The position numbers and the translations under genes are program-made. A stretch of 8,330 bases of DNA from Bacteroidales bacterium UBA1197 (GTDB taxonomy: Bacteria; Bacteroidota; Bacteroidia; Bacteroidales; UBA932), in NCBI GenBank assembly GCA_002309995.1, contig DBYB01000001.1:1-8330 (forward strand), in the 5' to 3' direction. The notes beneath the pieces were generated by a model. It saw only the letters and a list, made by a program, of their open reading frames with translations. It made no database searches and had not been told where the DNA came from. Positions 1 through 6,888 of this stretch are shown one piece after another. Each line of letters begins with the position of its first letter. The first letter of the stretch is position 1.

Positions 1-28
1 GCATAAATCATAATTTGAATTATACAAA

Positions 29-667
29 GTGAAGTGGATTCGGGAAAATATAGGCTATATTCCCAGCTTTTCTGTATATGAAAGGCAGGTCTCTCTTATT
101 GAAGAATCCGTAGAGAATAATCCGGATTTGTGCGTTGAGGCATGTAAATCGTTGATTGAGGGAATTTGCAAAACCATCCTTACAAATAAGGGGGTTGATT
201 ATTCTAAGTATGATAAATTTCAGGTACTGGTAAAAGTAACTATAGAAAACATGCTTACCGAAAGTGACTCTTATGGGGATGACTTATCTGAAATAGCTCG
301 GCGAATATCCGCTGTTGCACAAAAGATATCAGAAATTAGAGACTCTGCCGGGTTTGCTTCTCATGGACAAGATGTTGAACATGTGTCAATTAGTTATTCT
401 TTGGCTCTTCTTACGTCCCGTATTACAGATGTAATAGGAGGGTTTATTATGCATTTTTATCGTAATCACTCAGATAGAGGGACAAATAGGATTTTATATC
501 AGGACAATCAACCATTTAATGATTATTATGATGAGCAAAACCCAATTAATATCGGTGGCATACTCATCTCGGCCTCTGAAGCTTTGTATTCCCAAGATAG
601 AGAAGCCTACAAGGAAGCATTGTTTTTTTATTTAGAGCAATTAGAAAAAGGCGAATTAGATAATTAG
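29..667 (+). CDS. Abi_C-type abortive infection protein in a type I restriction operon
   Basis: A 212-residue protein whose middle part (about residues 31-145) resembles the abortive infection C-terminal domain (Abi_C, HEPN-like). It opens with NPDLCVEACKSLIEGICKTI and carries a conserved-looking EIRDSAGFASHG block, with R104 and H112 in the place of the family's RN..G..HG motif. HEPN-like domains often act as RNases or as growth-arrest effectors; that role is inferred here. The tail (about 150-212) is acidic and unrecognised. The start is GTG at 29: an in-frame TAA lies at 11-13 and the next in-frame Met is about residue 75, inside the domain. No clear Shine-Dalgarno is visible. The stop lies one base before hsdR, so co-transcription and coupled translation are likely. 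The gene is clearly more AT-rich than hsdR, suggesting a separate origin. Confidence 0.75.
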   Translation: MKWIRENIGYIPSFSVYERQVSLIEESVENNPDLCVEACKSLIEGICKTILTNKGVDYSKYDKFQVLVKVTIENMLTESDSYGDDLSEIARRISAVAQKISEIRDSAGFASHGQDVEHVSISYSLALLTSRITDVIGGFIMHFYRNHSDRGTNRILYQDNQPFNDYYDEQNPINIGGILISASEALYSQDREAYKEALFFYLEQLEKGELDN

Positions 668-668
668 T

Positions 669-3600
669 ATGTTTACGGAATCAAATTACGAGAACGCACT
701 TCTTGAGCTACTCGACAATCTTGGTTACGACCACGTTTACGGCCCGGAGATAGAACGTGACTATCGCGTCCCGTTCTATGAGGCGCAGCTCGCCCACAGT
801 TTGATGCTGGTGAATCCCACCAAACCGGCAGCAGCCATTGATGAAGCCATCCGTAAGGTGCGCGACATCGACTCCGGCACCCTGGTGCAGAAAAACCAGC
901 AGTTCATGGATTACCTCCAGAACGGCGTTGAGGTGAGCTATATGCACAAGGGAGAGGCGGTCAACGACATCGTGTACCTCATTGACTTTATCCATCCGGA
1001 CCGGAACACCTTCCAGGCCATCAACCAGTGGACCTACGTGGAGAAATCAGAGAAGCGGGCAGACATCATGATCTTCGTGAACGGCCTGCCGCTGGTCCTT
1101 GTCGAGCTCAAATCACCCTCCCGGGAGGAAACCGACGCTTCCGCAGCATACCGTCAAATCCGTAACTACATTCAGGAAATCCCGTCCCTGTTTATCTACA
1201 ACGTCTTCTGCGTAATGAGTGACATGGCGCTCTCCAAGGCCGGCACCATTACCAGCAAGGAAGACCGCTTCATGGAGTGGAAGACCAAGGACGGCATGGA
1301 GGAGACCAAGGACTTCATCGACTACGACACCTTCTTCGTTGGGATGTTCAAGCGTGACCGTTTCCTGGATCTCATCAAGAACTTCACCTGCTTCAGCGTG
1401 GACGAAGCTGGTTCTGCCAAGATTCTTGCCGGATATCATCAGTATTTCGCCGTAAAGAAGGCCGTTGACCGCACCGTCAAGGCGACCAATGGCGACGGTA
1501 AGATTGGCGTCTTCTGGCACACACAAGGCAGCGGAAAGTCCCTCTCTATGGTGTTCTACGCCCATCTGATTCAAACAGTCCTCAACAAGCCTACCATCGT
1601 AGTCATTACCGACCGCAATGACCTTGATGACCAGCTGTATACTCAGTTTTCCAAGTGCCAGAGCTTCCTACGCCAGAAACCTGTCCAGGCAACTAGCCGT
1701 GAGAATCTTCGCGAGTTATTAGTTGGAAGGGAGGCCAACGGCATCATCTTCACTACGATGCAGAAGTTTGAGGAATCAAACGAGCCCCTTTCTGAGCGAC
1801 GCAACATAGTTGTGATGGCAGATGAGGCCCACCGTGGCCACTATGGCTTTGAAGAGAAAGTGGATGCTCAAGGACGCATCAGTGTCGGCACTGCCCGCAT
1901 TATTCACGATTCACTACCCAACGCCTCCTTCATCGGATTCACCGGCACTCCTATTTCATTGAAAGATCGCGACACGCAAGAAGTCTTCGGTGACTACATC
2001 GACATCTACGATATGACGCAATCTGTCAAGGACGGCGCCACCTGCCCGGTCTTCTATGAGTCCCGCGTGGTCAATCTCAAGCTGGATGAGGAAACCATCC
2101 GGAAGATTGACGCAGAGTATGAGATACTCTCTGATGAAGGCGCTACGCCTCAACAGATTGAGGAGAGCATGCACGAGATGTCCCATCTGGAAGAGATTCT
2201 TGGCGCTCCGGAAACTATCGATTCCCTGGTACAGGACATCCTCAAGCACTACGAAGAGAACCGCCAGTTCGAGCTCACCGGCAAGGCGATGATCGTGGCC
2301 TTCTCCCGCCCTATTGCCATCCGCATCTACAAGCGTATCCTGGAACTCCGTCCCGGCTGGACCGAGAAGGTGAAGGTTGTGATGACCGGCTCCAACAACG
2401 ACCCAGAGGAATGGCACGACATCGTGGGCAATAAGCAGTACAAAAAAGAGCTGGCTAAGAAGTTCAAGGATGACAGCGACCCGATGAAGATTGCTATTGT
2501 GGTGGATATGTGGCTCACCGGCTTCGATGTCCCTTCGCTGGCCACCATGTACGTGTACAAGCCCATGTCTGGCCACAATCTGATGCAGGCCATTGCCCGC
2601 GTGAACCGCGTTTTCTCCGGCAAGGCTGGCGGCCTGGTCGTGGACTACATCGGTATCGCCAAGGCCCTGAAAGAGGCCATGCGTGACTACACCAAGCAGG
2701 ACCAAGAGAACTACGGTAACCCGGATATCAAGGAAACCGCCCTGGTCAAATTCAAGGAGAAACTGGAAGTCTGTCGCGACTTCTTCCACGGCTTCAACTA
2801 CGCTAAATTCCACGATGGCACCGACGCAGACCGCGCCGCCATCATCAAGGGCGCCGTCAACTTCATGCTGGCTCCCTCGATGGAAGAGGAATGCACCAAG
2901 TTCCTAAAGGAAGCCCTGCTGCTGAAGAATGCCGTCAGCCTGTGCCGGAGCCTTCTGAACGAAGAGCAGCGCTACGAAGCAGCCTTCTTTGAGACTGTCC
3001 GCACGGCCATTAACCGCATCAAAAACATCAAGACAAAGGTCTCCAAGCGGGAAATCAACGAACGTATCGGCGAGCTTCTCAAGCAGAGCATCAAGAGTGA
3101 GGGCGTCATCAATCTGTTCTCGGATGTCAAGGCTGAATTCTCACTCTTTGACCCGGCCTTTCTGGAGGAAATCTCCAAGATGAAGGAGAAACATATTGCC
3201 ATTGAACTCCTGAAGAAACTGCTCAAGGATCGCATCCACCTCTACCAGCGTACCAACCTGGTTCAGGCGCAGAAATTCTCCGACCTCATCAATATGGCCC
3301 TCTCCAACTACTTGAAAGGCCTCCTCACCAACGAAGAAGTTATCAAGGAACTCATGGAACTGGCCAAGGAAATTGCCCTGAGCGAACAGGTCGCTGACAG
3401 TCTGGGTCTTACCTCTGAGGAGAAGGCATTCTATGACGCCATTACACGGCCACAGGCCGTAAAGGACTTCTATACCAATGAAGAACTGGTCAACCTTACC
3501 AAAGAACTGACCGAGGAACTCCGGAAAAACCGCACCATTGACTGGCAGAAGAAGGAATCCGCACGAGCCGGTATGCGTTCAAAGGTAAAACGCCTCCTGA

Positions 3601-3746
3601 AGAAGTATCATTACCCGCCAGAAGAAGAACAGTCTGCCCTGGAAACTGTCATCCACCAGTGCGAACAGTGGGCAGACGCTGACCTCGAAGATTACAATTA
3701 TTACGAAGAGCGCTCGGGTTTGGCCGAAGGCTTCGCTATAGAATAA
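669..3746 (+). CDS. hsdR: Type I restriction enzyme HsdR subunit (endonuclease and DNA translocase)
   Basis: A full-length 1025-residue motor and nuclease subunit of a type I restriction-modification complex. It works with HsdM2HsdS to translocate and cut unmethylated DNA. The N-terminal PD-(D/E)xK nuclease has D132, E146 and K148 (ELK), followed by the QxxxY motif at Q163-Y167. The superfamily 2 motor shows Walker A HTQGSGKS (K290), DEAH at 385-388, FTGTP at 424-428, WLTGFDVP at 615-622 and QAIARVNR at 640-647. A helical C-terminal region (about 680-1025) should dock on the methylase core. Every key motif is present and the frame is intact, so it is probably active if its partners exist. hsdM and hsdS are absent from the window. 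The ATG is one base after the preceding stop. Tandem stops (TAATAA) end the gene. Confidence 0.97.
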   Translation: MFTESNYENALLELLDNLGYDHVYGPEIERDYRVPFYEAQLAHSLMLVNPTKPAAAIDEAIRKVRDIDSGTLVQKNQQFMDYLQNGVEVSYMHKGEAVNDIVYLIDFIHPDRNTFQAINQWTYVEKSEKRADIMIFVNGLPLVLVELKSPSREETDASAAYRQIRNYIQEIPSLFIYNVFCVMSDMALSKAGTITSKEDRFMEWKTKDGMEETKDFIDYDTFFVGMFKRDRFLDLIKNFTCFSVDEAGSAKILAGYHQYFAVKKAVDRTVKATNGDGKIGVFWHTQGSGKSLSMVFYAHLIQTVLNKPTIVVITDRNDLDDQLYTQFSKCQSFLRQKPVQATSRENLRELLVGREANGIIFTTMQKFEESNEPLSERRNIVVMADEAHRGHYGFEEKVDAQGRISVGTARIIHDSLPNASFIGFTGTPISLKDRDTQEVFGDYIDIYDMTQSVKDGATCPVFYESRVVNLKLDEETIRKIDAEYEILSDEGATPQQIEESMHEMSHLEEILGAPETIDSLVQDILKHYEENRQFELTGKAMIVAFSRPIAIRIYKRILELRPGWTEKVKVVMTGSNNDPEEWHDIVGNKQYKKELAKKFKDDSDPMKIAIVVDMWLTGFDVPSLATMYVYKPMSGHNLMQAIARVNRVFSGKAGGLVVDYIGIAKALKEAMRDYTKQDQENYGNPDIKETALVKFKEKLEVCRDFFHGFNYAKFHDGTDADRAAIIKGAVNFMLAPSMEEECTKFLKEALLLKNAVSLCRSLLNEEQRYEAAFFETVRTAINRIKNIKTKVSKREINERIGELLKQSIKSEGVINLFSDVKAEFSLFDPAFLEEISKMKEKHIAIELLKKLLKDRIHLYQRTNLVQAQKFSDLINMALSNYLKGLLTNEEVIKELMELAKEIALSEQVADSLGLTSEEKAFYDAITRPQAVKDFYTNEELVNLTKELTEELRKNRTIDWQKKESARAGMRSKVKRLLKKYHYPPEEEQSALETVIHQCEQWADADLEDYNYYEERSGLAEGFAIE

Positions 3747-3837
3747 TAACGCCTTTAAGGCCTTCCATGATAGAGTTTTTCTATATGGACATCCCGAAGA
3801 AGAAATAGAATATAAACGAAGACAATACAGACAATGA
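3742..3837 (+). pseudogene. Possible 3' tail of a lost gene after hsdR (speculative)
   Basis: In the frame ending with TGA at 3835-3837, the sequence is open for 31 codons after a TAG at 3739-3741. It encodes a coding-like hydrophilic tail ending in PEEEIEYKRRQYRQ. It has no ATG, GTG or TTG start. Its TGA overlaps the ATG of the next gene as ATGA, the usual layout for translationally coupled genes. This could be the leftover end of a gene that once preceded the membrane protein and was cut away when hsdR was joined here. A 31-codon open stretch can easily occur by chance, so the call is weak. Confidence 0.2.
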
Positions 3838-4253
3838 ATCCAAAAGTTAAAAAGATTCTCAACGTTAGTTCGTATGTGTTGAATGTGCTTTTGCTAGGCG
3901 CCTTGCTTGTTTTTTTTATAACCGGAAATAAGAGCCGAAAGATCCTCTCGGGTGAAAAGATGGAGATTATTAAAAACACCATCGTTAAGGGGGAACTAAA
4001 GAGGCTTCCCGTAACCGTTCAAAAGGTGAAGAAATATGAGTCTTTCTCACTGTCGGTTGTGAAGGACATTTCAATCGACAGCCTTGTCATTACAAGTCCT
4101 ATTAAGCCGTATCGGGGCTATCTTGTGACGACATGGACTCGTAATGATGGCCGTAGGAATTACAAACAGACCATATATGTTGACGTTACAGATATTTCTA
4201 TGGCTCGCAATGGTGTAGTTGGCTGGACGACGCATTGGAATGAAACGCTTTAG
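3834..4253 (+). CDS. Small membrane-anchored protein of unknown function
   Basis: A 139-residue protein that I do not recognise. A basic N-terminus (K4, K6, K7) precedes one hydrophobic helix at about residues 11-31, followed by another basic stretch (K33, R35, K36), so the topology is unclear. The remaining about 100 residues look beta-rich, with several V/I-rich strands and a conserved-looking PYRGYLVTTW segment near residues 91-100. It has no Cys-based lipobox and no catalytic motif I can name. The gene begins 87 bases after hsdR and ends four bases before the lipoprotein gene. It therefore forms a compact unit with the two genes after it. No Bacteroidetes-type promoter was seen in the gap, so it may be read from the hsdR transcript. 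Its place beside a lipoprotein and a membrane-tethered nuclease-like protein suggests an envelope-associated role, which is inference only. Confidence 0.7.
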   Translation: MNPKVKKILNVSSYVLNVLLLGALLVFFITGNKSRKILSGEKMEIIKNTIVKGELKRLPVTVQKVKKYESFSLSVVKDISIDSLVITSPIKPYRGYLVTTWTRNDGRRNYKQTIYVDVTDISMARNGVVGWTTHWNETL

Positions 4254-4257
4254 AATA

Positions 4258-4608
4258 ATGAAACGTATTATAACTATTATCTTCGCCCTCCTCTGCCCCC
4301 TCATGGTCTCCGGGTGCATGACGCTTTCGAATCTTTCCGTTGCGAACTCTGCGACAATCTCGGAGGCAAACTTCCATGTAGTTCGACCTATCGAAAAGGA
4401 GTTTACAGCAACCTACATCATCTGCTTTGGTGGAGAAGCGAAGAGAAAGGCCGTTGAAAAGGCCGTATTAGAAATGACGGAAGAACTGCAACCCAACCAA
4501 GCCCTTGCCTATATCAATGTGGTTGAGAGCAATTGGATTCCAATTATTCCAATCGTTTTTAAGCAAACCACGCATATATCTGCGGTGATTATTGAATACG
4601 ATAAGTAA
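4258..4608 (+). CDS. Small lipoprotein, resembling the Bacteroidetes DUF6567-like group
   Basis: A 116-residue predicted lipoprotein. The signal peptide is MKR plus a hydrophobic core, ending in lipobox VSGC with lipidated Cys20. I chose ATG 4258 rather than the in-frame ATG 4219, because the longer form would overlap the preceding gene and place extra charged residues before the signal peptide. No acidic or basic export signal follows Cys20 (MTLSNL), so a periplasm-facing anchor is likelier than surface display. The mature part has NFHVV, then TATYIICFGG, a Lys- and Glu-rich helix, and C-terminal beta strands. This pattern recalls small Bacteroidetes lipoproteins of the DUF6567 type (from memory, not searched). 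Function is unknown. It lies four bases after the membrane protein gene and eleven before the NERD gene, which implies one operon. Confidence 0.75.
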   Translation: MKRIITIIFALLCPLMVSGCMTLSNLSVANSATISEANFHVVRPIEKEFTATYIICFGGEAKRKAVEKAVLEMTEELQPNQALAYINVVESNWIPIIPIVFKQTTHISAVIIEYDK

Positions 4609-4619
4609 AGGTTTGAGCT

Positions 4620-5366
4620 GTGTCTCCGATAACTCTTTTCCCCCTTTTCCTCTTTTTAGTAGGTCTCATTGCTTTTTCCTTTTATTGGAAGAATAGCAAG
4701 GGATCCCGTGGTGAGAAATGGGTGACACGTCGGCTTGAGCGGCTAGATTCTTCGAAATACCTTGTTATCAACGACCTTCTGTTAAGATATGGTGCCAATA
4801 GTACCCAGATAGACCATGTTGTAGTTTCCGTCTATGGTATCTTTGTCATCGAGACAAAGTACTACAAGGGCTGGGTATATGGCGGAGCGGAGAGCGAGTA
4901 TTGGACGCAGAACATCTATGGGAAGAAGTTTCAGTTACGCAACCCGGTTTTGCAGAATCAGGGTCACATCAGAGCCATTAAGCGAAGCCTGAAACTACGC
5001 GAAGGAATACCTGTTTACAGTATTGTGGCCTTTTCCAGACAAGCCAGTTTGGGGGTTAATCCGACGCTCCCAGTGATGTATTGGCGGCAGGTGGTTCCCT
5101 ATATTAGACAGTATGATCAGCCGCGGCTTTCAGAAACTGAAGTCAGGGAAACCTACGATACTCTTCTGTCTGCTGGGGCGGCAGATGACGTTGCGCGAAA
5201 GCAACATGTTCAGAACGTTCGGCAGAATCAACGGCGTCGCGATTTGGCGGTTTCTCAAGGTCGCTGCCCACGTTGTGGCGGCGAACTTGTCTTGCGTAAC
5301 GGTCAATACGGTCGTTTCTATGGTTGCTCCAACTACCCCCGTTGTCGATATACACTGCATGATTGA
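4620..5366 (+). CDS. Membrane-anchored NERD nuclease-like protein with C-terminal zinc ribbon
   Basis: A 248-residue three-part protein. Residues about 4-22 form one hydrophobic helix followed by basic residues (K24, K27, R30), so the rest should face the cytoplasm. Residues about 28-150 fit the NERD (nuclease-related) domain. It has G31-E32 at its start, D65 in QIDHVVVS, and E78/K80 in VIETKYYKGWVYG, giving the D...ExK arrangement of the PD-(D/E)xK fold. Residues 216-242 form a topoisomerase-type zinc ribbon with C216, C219, C236 and C242, probably a nucleic-acid-binding element. The start is GTG at 4620, because an in-frame TGA lies just upstream at 4614-4616. It is the last gene before a strong terminator. 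DNA cleavage is inferred from the fold. NERD proteins occur in several defence and plasmid contexts, and the placement behind hsdR fits that. Confidence 0.85.
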   Translation: MSPITLFPLFLFLVGLIAFSFYWKNSKGSRGEKWVTRRLERLDSSKYLVINDLLLRYGANSTQIDHVVVSVYGIFVIETKYYKGWVYGGAESEYWTQNIYGKKFQLRNPVLQNQGHIRAIKRSLKLREGIPVYSIVAFSRQASLGVNPTLPVMYWRQVVPYIRQYDQPRLSETEVRETYDTLLSAGAADDVARKQHVQNVRQNQRRRDLAVSQGRCPRCGGELVLRNGQYGRFYGCSNYPRCRYTLHD

Positions 5367-5374
5367 GCGTTATA

Positions 5375-5397
5375 TTTAATGATATTCAGGCATTAAA
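5375..5397. repeat. Short AT-rich inverted repeat
   Basis: TTTAATG (5375-5381) and CATTAAA (5391-5397) are perfect inverted copies with a nine-base spacer, just after the NERD stop codon. No T tract follows. It may be a weak RNA stem or chance in AT-rich DNA. Confidence 0.25.
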
Positions 5398-5443
5398 CGG
5401 GAAGAAGTAGCTGTGTCATTCCGCTCGCCCTACGGGGTCTCGC

Positions 5444-5477
5444 CAGTGTCCGTCGTATTGTCGAGGACACTGTTTTT
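5444..5477 (+). terminator. Intrinsic terminator after the NERD gene
   Basis: CAGTGTCC (5444-5451) pairs with GGACACTG (5465-5472). Inside, TCG (5453-5455) pairs with CGA (5462-5464) after one bulged G, leaving a six-base loop. Five T follow directly (5473-5477). There is no T tract on the other side, so it acts only on plus-strand transcription and would end the hsdR-to-NERD transcript 78 bases after the last stop codon. Confidence 0.85.
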
Positions 5478-5497
5478 CTTGGAGAGTCCACCCTTTT

Positions 5498-5767
5498 TTA
5501 TATTCTAACCTCTCGATACCAGAGTTTGGCTGATGCCATCACCTTATCAAATCGTTCTACGGTACTTATCCAAGCGGGCAAAGCTGGATTTATCCAAGAA
5601 CAAATATCTATAATGCTTTGGTGGAGCGCTTCAGCTAGTTGGATATTCTGCTTATAATGAAGAATAGCCTTCTTTTCGTTACCACAGTATCGAATCCAAT
5701 AGGGATTCATGCGAGGAATAGAAAATGAGTCCTCGAAAAACTTTTTGTCAAACACAAACTTATTCAT
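5498..5767 (-). pseudogene. Probable remnant of an Abi-family abortive infection gene (N-terminal part)
   Basis: An 89-codon minus-strand frame from ATG 5767 to TAA 5498. Residues about 13-52 match my memory of the N-terminus of Bacteroidetes Abi-family proteins, which have a pattern like S.PRM..Y...C..N..KA...Y..N..L...L. Here it reads SIPRMNPYWIRYCGNEKKAI followed by a Tyr-Lys-Gln-Asn segment. The family should continue with a LRN-containing helix and another 150 or more residues. Here the match fades after about residue 52 and the frame stops at 89, so I read it as a truncated or internally deleted gene. No minus-strand promoter is obvious upstream, and a plus-strand promoter covers its start codon. 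It could instead be an intact short protein of a divergent family. Confidence 0.45.
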
Positions 5768-5774
5768 ACCTTTG
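5744..5774 (+). promoter_or_regulatory. Bacteroidetes-type promoter (-33 TTTG, -7 TACCTTTG)
   Basis: TTTG at 5744-5747 and TACCTTTG at 5767-5774 match the known Bacteroidetes sigma factor consensus (TTTG and TAnnTTTG) with a 19-base spacer, inside the usual range. Transcription would start near 5780 and run rightward into the hairpin segment, away from the Abi remnant whose start codon it overlaps. Confidence 0.55.
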
Positions 5775-5780
5775 CAGCAC

Positions 5781-5836
5781 AGTCCCGGTCGTTCCTCTCC
5801 CAGACGTAAGTGCTGGTGATGAATCCGGGTTTTTTT
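5781..5836 (+). ncRNA. Candidate small RNA or attenuated leader
   Basis: Directly after the promoter at 5744-5774 there is a segment of about 55 bases that can fold. CCCGG (5784-5788) pairs with CCGGG (5825-5829), enclosing a hairpin in which CCAGAC (5800-5805) pairs with GT (5810-5811) and CTGG (5813-5816), with G5812 bulged. The hairpin is capped by GTAA, a GNRA-type tetraloop. Seven T (5830-5836) follow the outer stem, as in an intrinsic terminator, although the closing stem is only five pairs. It matches no RNA family I recognise. It may be a free-standing small RNA or a leader that stops transcription before the Fic gene. Confidence 0.35.
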
Positions 5837-5943
5837 GTGCCTAAGGTAGCGGGCTTTCCGGCAGGCTGGTTACCATCCGGGACAATTTCGGCAAAGGGGT
5901 GCGATTTTGGTCAAGATGCGAAAATCAATAAAACGCTAAAACC

Positions 5944-5957
5944 TGCCGATATCGGCA
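5944..5957. promoter_or_regulatory. Perfect 14-bp palindrome, likely operator for the fic gene
   Basis: TGCCGATATCGGCA is a perfect inverted repeat lying eight bases before the -7 box at 5966-5973, so within the promoter spacer. A bound dimer there would block polymerase. The Fic protein's own N-terminal helix-turn-helix is the obvious candidate binder. Confidence 0.55.
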
Positions 5958-5965
5958 AGAATTGC

Positions 5966-5973
5966 TATATTTG
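5966..5973 (+). promoter_or_regulatory. Bacteroidetes -7 element of the fic promoter
   Basis: TATATTTG fits TAnnTTTG. The start of transcription would fall near 5980, giving a leader of about 27 bases before ATG 6007. No TTTG is visible at the expected -33 position, where the palindrome sits instead, so the promoter may be weak or factor-dependent. Confidence 0.45.
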
Positions 5974-5994
5974 TGCTGAGTTTAATTCGTTATT

Positions 5995-6002
5995 TGCCGA
6001 TA
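5995..6002. promoter_or_regulatory. Second operator half-site before the fic start
   Basis: TGCCGATA repeats the left arm and centre of the palindrome at 5944-5957. It lies 51 bases further on, close to five helical turns, and four bases before ATG 6007. The opposite arm is degenerate. Two same-face sites flanking a -7 box suggest cooperative repression. Confidence 0.45.
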
Positions 6003-6006
6003 GCGT

Positions 6007-6888
6007 ATGGATCTGATTACTGTCAGTCGGTTTGCAGAACAGCATGGTCTTTCTGAGCGCACCGTTAGAAACTGGTGTGCTGCCGGGAAGATGGAGGGGG
6101 CTTTTCTGGTTGGAAAAACCTGGAATATCCCGGCTGATGCCCCGCTTCCTGGAAAGCAAAAAAAGAGAGTAAGCCCGCTGCTGAAACGGCTCCGCGAGGA
6201 GAAAGAGGGTCGGGTGAACGGCGGTATCTATCACCGCACCCAGATAGACCTCACCTACAGCTCTAATCATATAGAGGGTAGTCGGTTAACGCACGAGCAG
6301 ACCCGCTATATCTTCGAAACCGATACAATCGGCATCACGGATGGGAGCGCAAACGTAGATGATATCATAGAAACAACTAACCACTTCCGCTGCATAGACT
6401 TTATCATTGACCGGGCGGAAGAGCGGCTCTCCGAATCCTTTGTCAAAGAGATTCACCGCATTCTCAAAACCGGGACTTCTGCCAGCCGCAAACCATGGTT
6501 TAATGTGGGTGACTACAAGAAGCTTCCCAACGAAGTAGGAGGCAATGAAACTTGTCCGCCGGAGGAGGTTCATGCCCGAATGAAGGCGCTGTTTGCCGAC
6601 TACAATGCCAAGCGCGACAAAACGCTGGAAGATATCATAGATCTTCATCAGCGGTTTGAGGTCATTCATCCCTTCCAGGATGGGAATGGCCGCGTGGGAC
6701 GCCTGGTGCTGTTTAAAGAGTGCCTGTCAAACGGAATCGTTCCGCTGATCATCACGGAAGACCTCAAGCTGTTCTACTACCGGGGCCTTCGTGAGTGGGG
6801 CCATGTCAACGGCTATCTGACGGATACCTGCCTTACAGCGCAAGATTCCTACAAGAAACTGTTGGACTACTTCAAAATCAAGTATTAA
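6007..6888 (+). CDS. Fic-domain AMP-transferase with N-terminal HTH and inhibitory motif
   Basis: A 293-residue Fic protein. Fic enzymes move AMP from ATP onto Ser, Thr or Tyr of target proteins, often stopping growth. The catalytic motif HPFQDGNGRVGR is complete (H221 to R232). The upstream inhibitory helix has SNHIEG at 86-91, fitting (S/T)xxxE(G/N), with E90 expected to block productive ATP binding; this makes it a self-inhibited (class II) Fic. Residues about 1-48 look like a MerR/excisionase-type helix-turn-helix (TVSRFAEQHGLSERTVRNWC, then a wing-like KTWNIP), followed by a basic linker. DNA binding and self-repression through the palindrome and half-site upstream are inferred. ATG 6007 gives a complete HTH. 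The target protein cannot be told from sequence. No terminator follows; the 3' end overlaps a converging gene by four bases. Confidence 0.93.
   Translation: MDLITVSRFAEQHGLSERTVRNWCAAGKMEGAFLVGKTWNIPADAPLPGKQKKRVSPLLKRLREEKEGRVNGGIYHRTQIDLTYSSNHIEGSRLTHEQTRYIFETDTIGITDGSANVDDIIETTNHFRCIDFIIDRAEERLSESFVKEIHRILKTGTSASRKPWFNVGDYKKLPNEVGGNETCPPEEVHARMKALFADYNAKRDKTLEDIIDLHQRFEVIHPFQDGNGRVGRLVLFKECLSNGIVPLIITEDLKLFYYRGLREWGHVNGYLTDTCLTAQDSYKKLLDYFKIKY

Noticed and set aside
1956..2813. Long minus-strand open frame inside hsdR
   Set aside because: A shadow of the GC-rich hsdR codons; the product is low-complexity and the hsdR motifs on the other strand are unambiguous.
3751..3764. GCCTT-T-AAGGC and AAGGCCTT palindromes after hsdR
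   Set aside because: Too short and without a following T run, so not a terminator. Chance is likely.
3755..3982. Minus-strand 75-codon hydrophobic frame near the start of the membrane protein gene
   Set aside because: Its hydrophobic part is the complement of the plus-strand membrane helix. Spacing and coupling favour the plus strand.
4219..4257. Longer start for the lipoprotein gene
   Set aside because: It would overlap the previous gene by 35 bases and put 13 charged residues before the signal peptide. ATG 4258 gives a standard lipoprotein signal.
5424..5444. CTCGCC direct repeats 15 bases apart before the terminator
   Set aside because: Only six bases each and overlapping the hairpin base; no evidence for a recombination site.
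5810..6016. Plus-strand 68-codon frame upstream of and overlapping fic
   Set aside because: It runs through the T run, the palindrome and the fic promoter and overlaps the fic start. It looks like non-coding control DNA rather than a gene.
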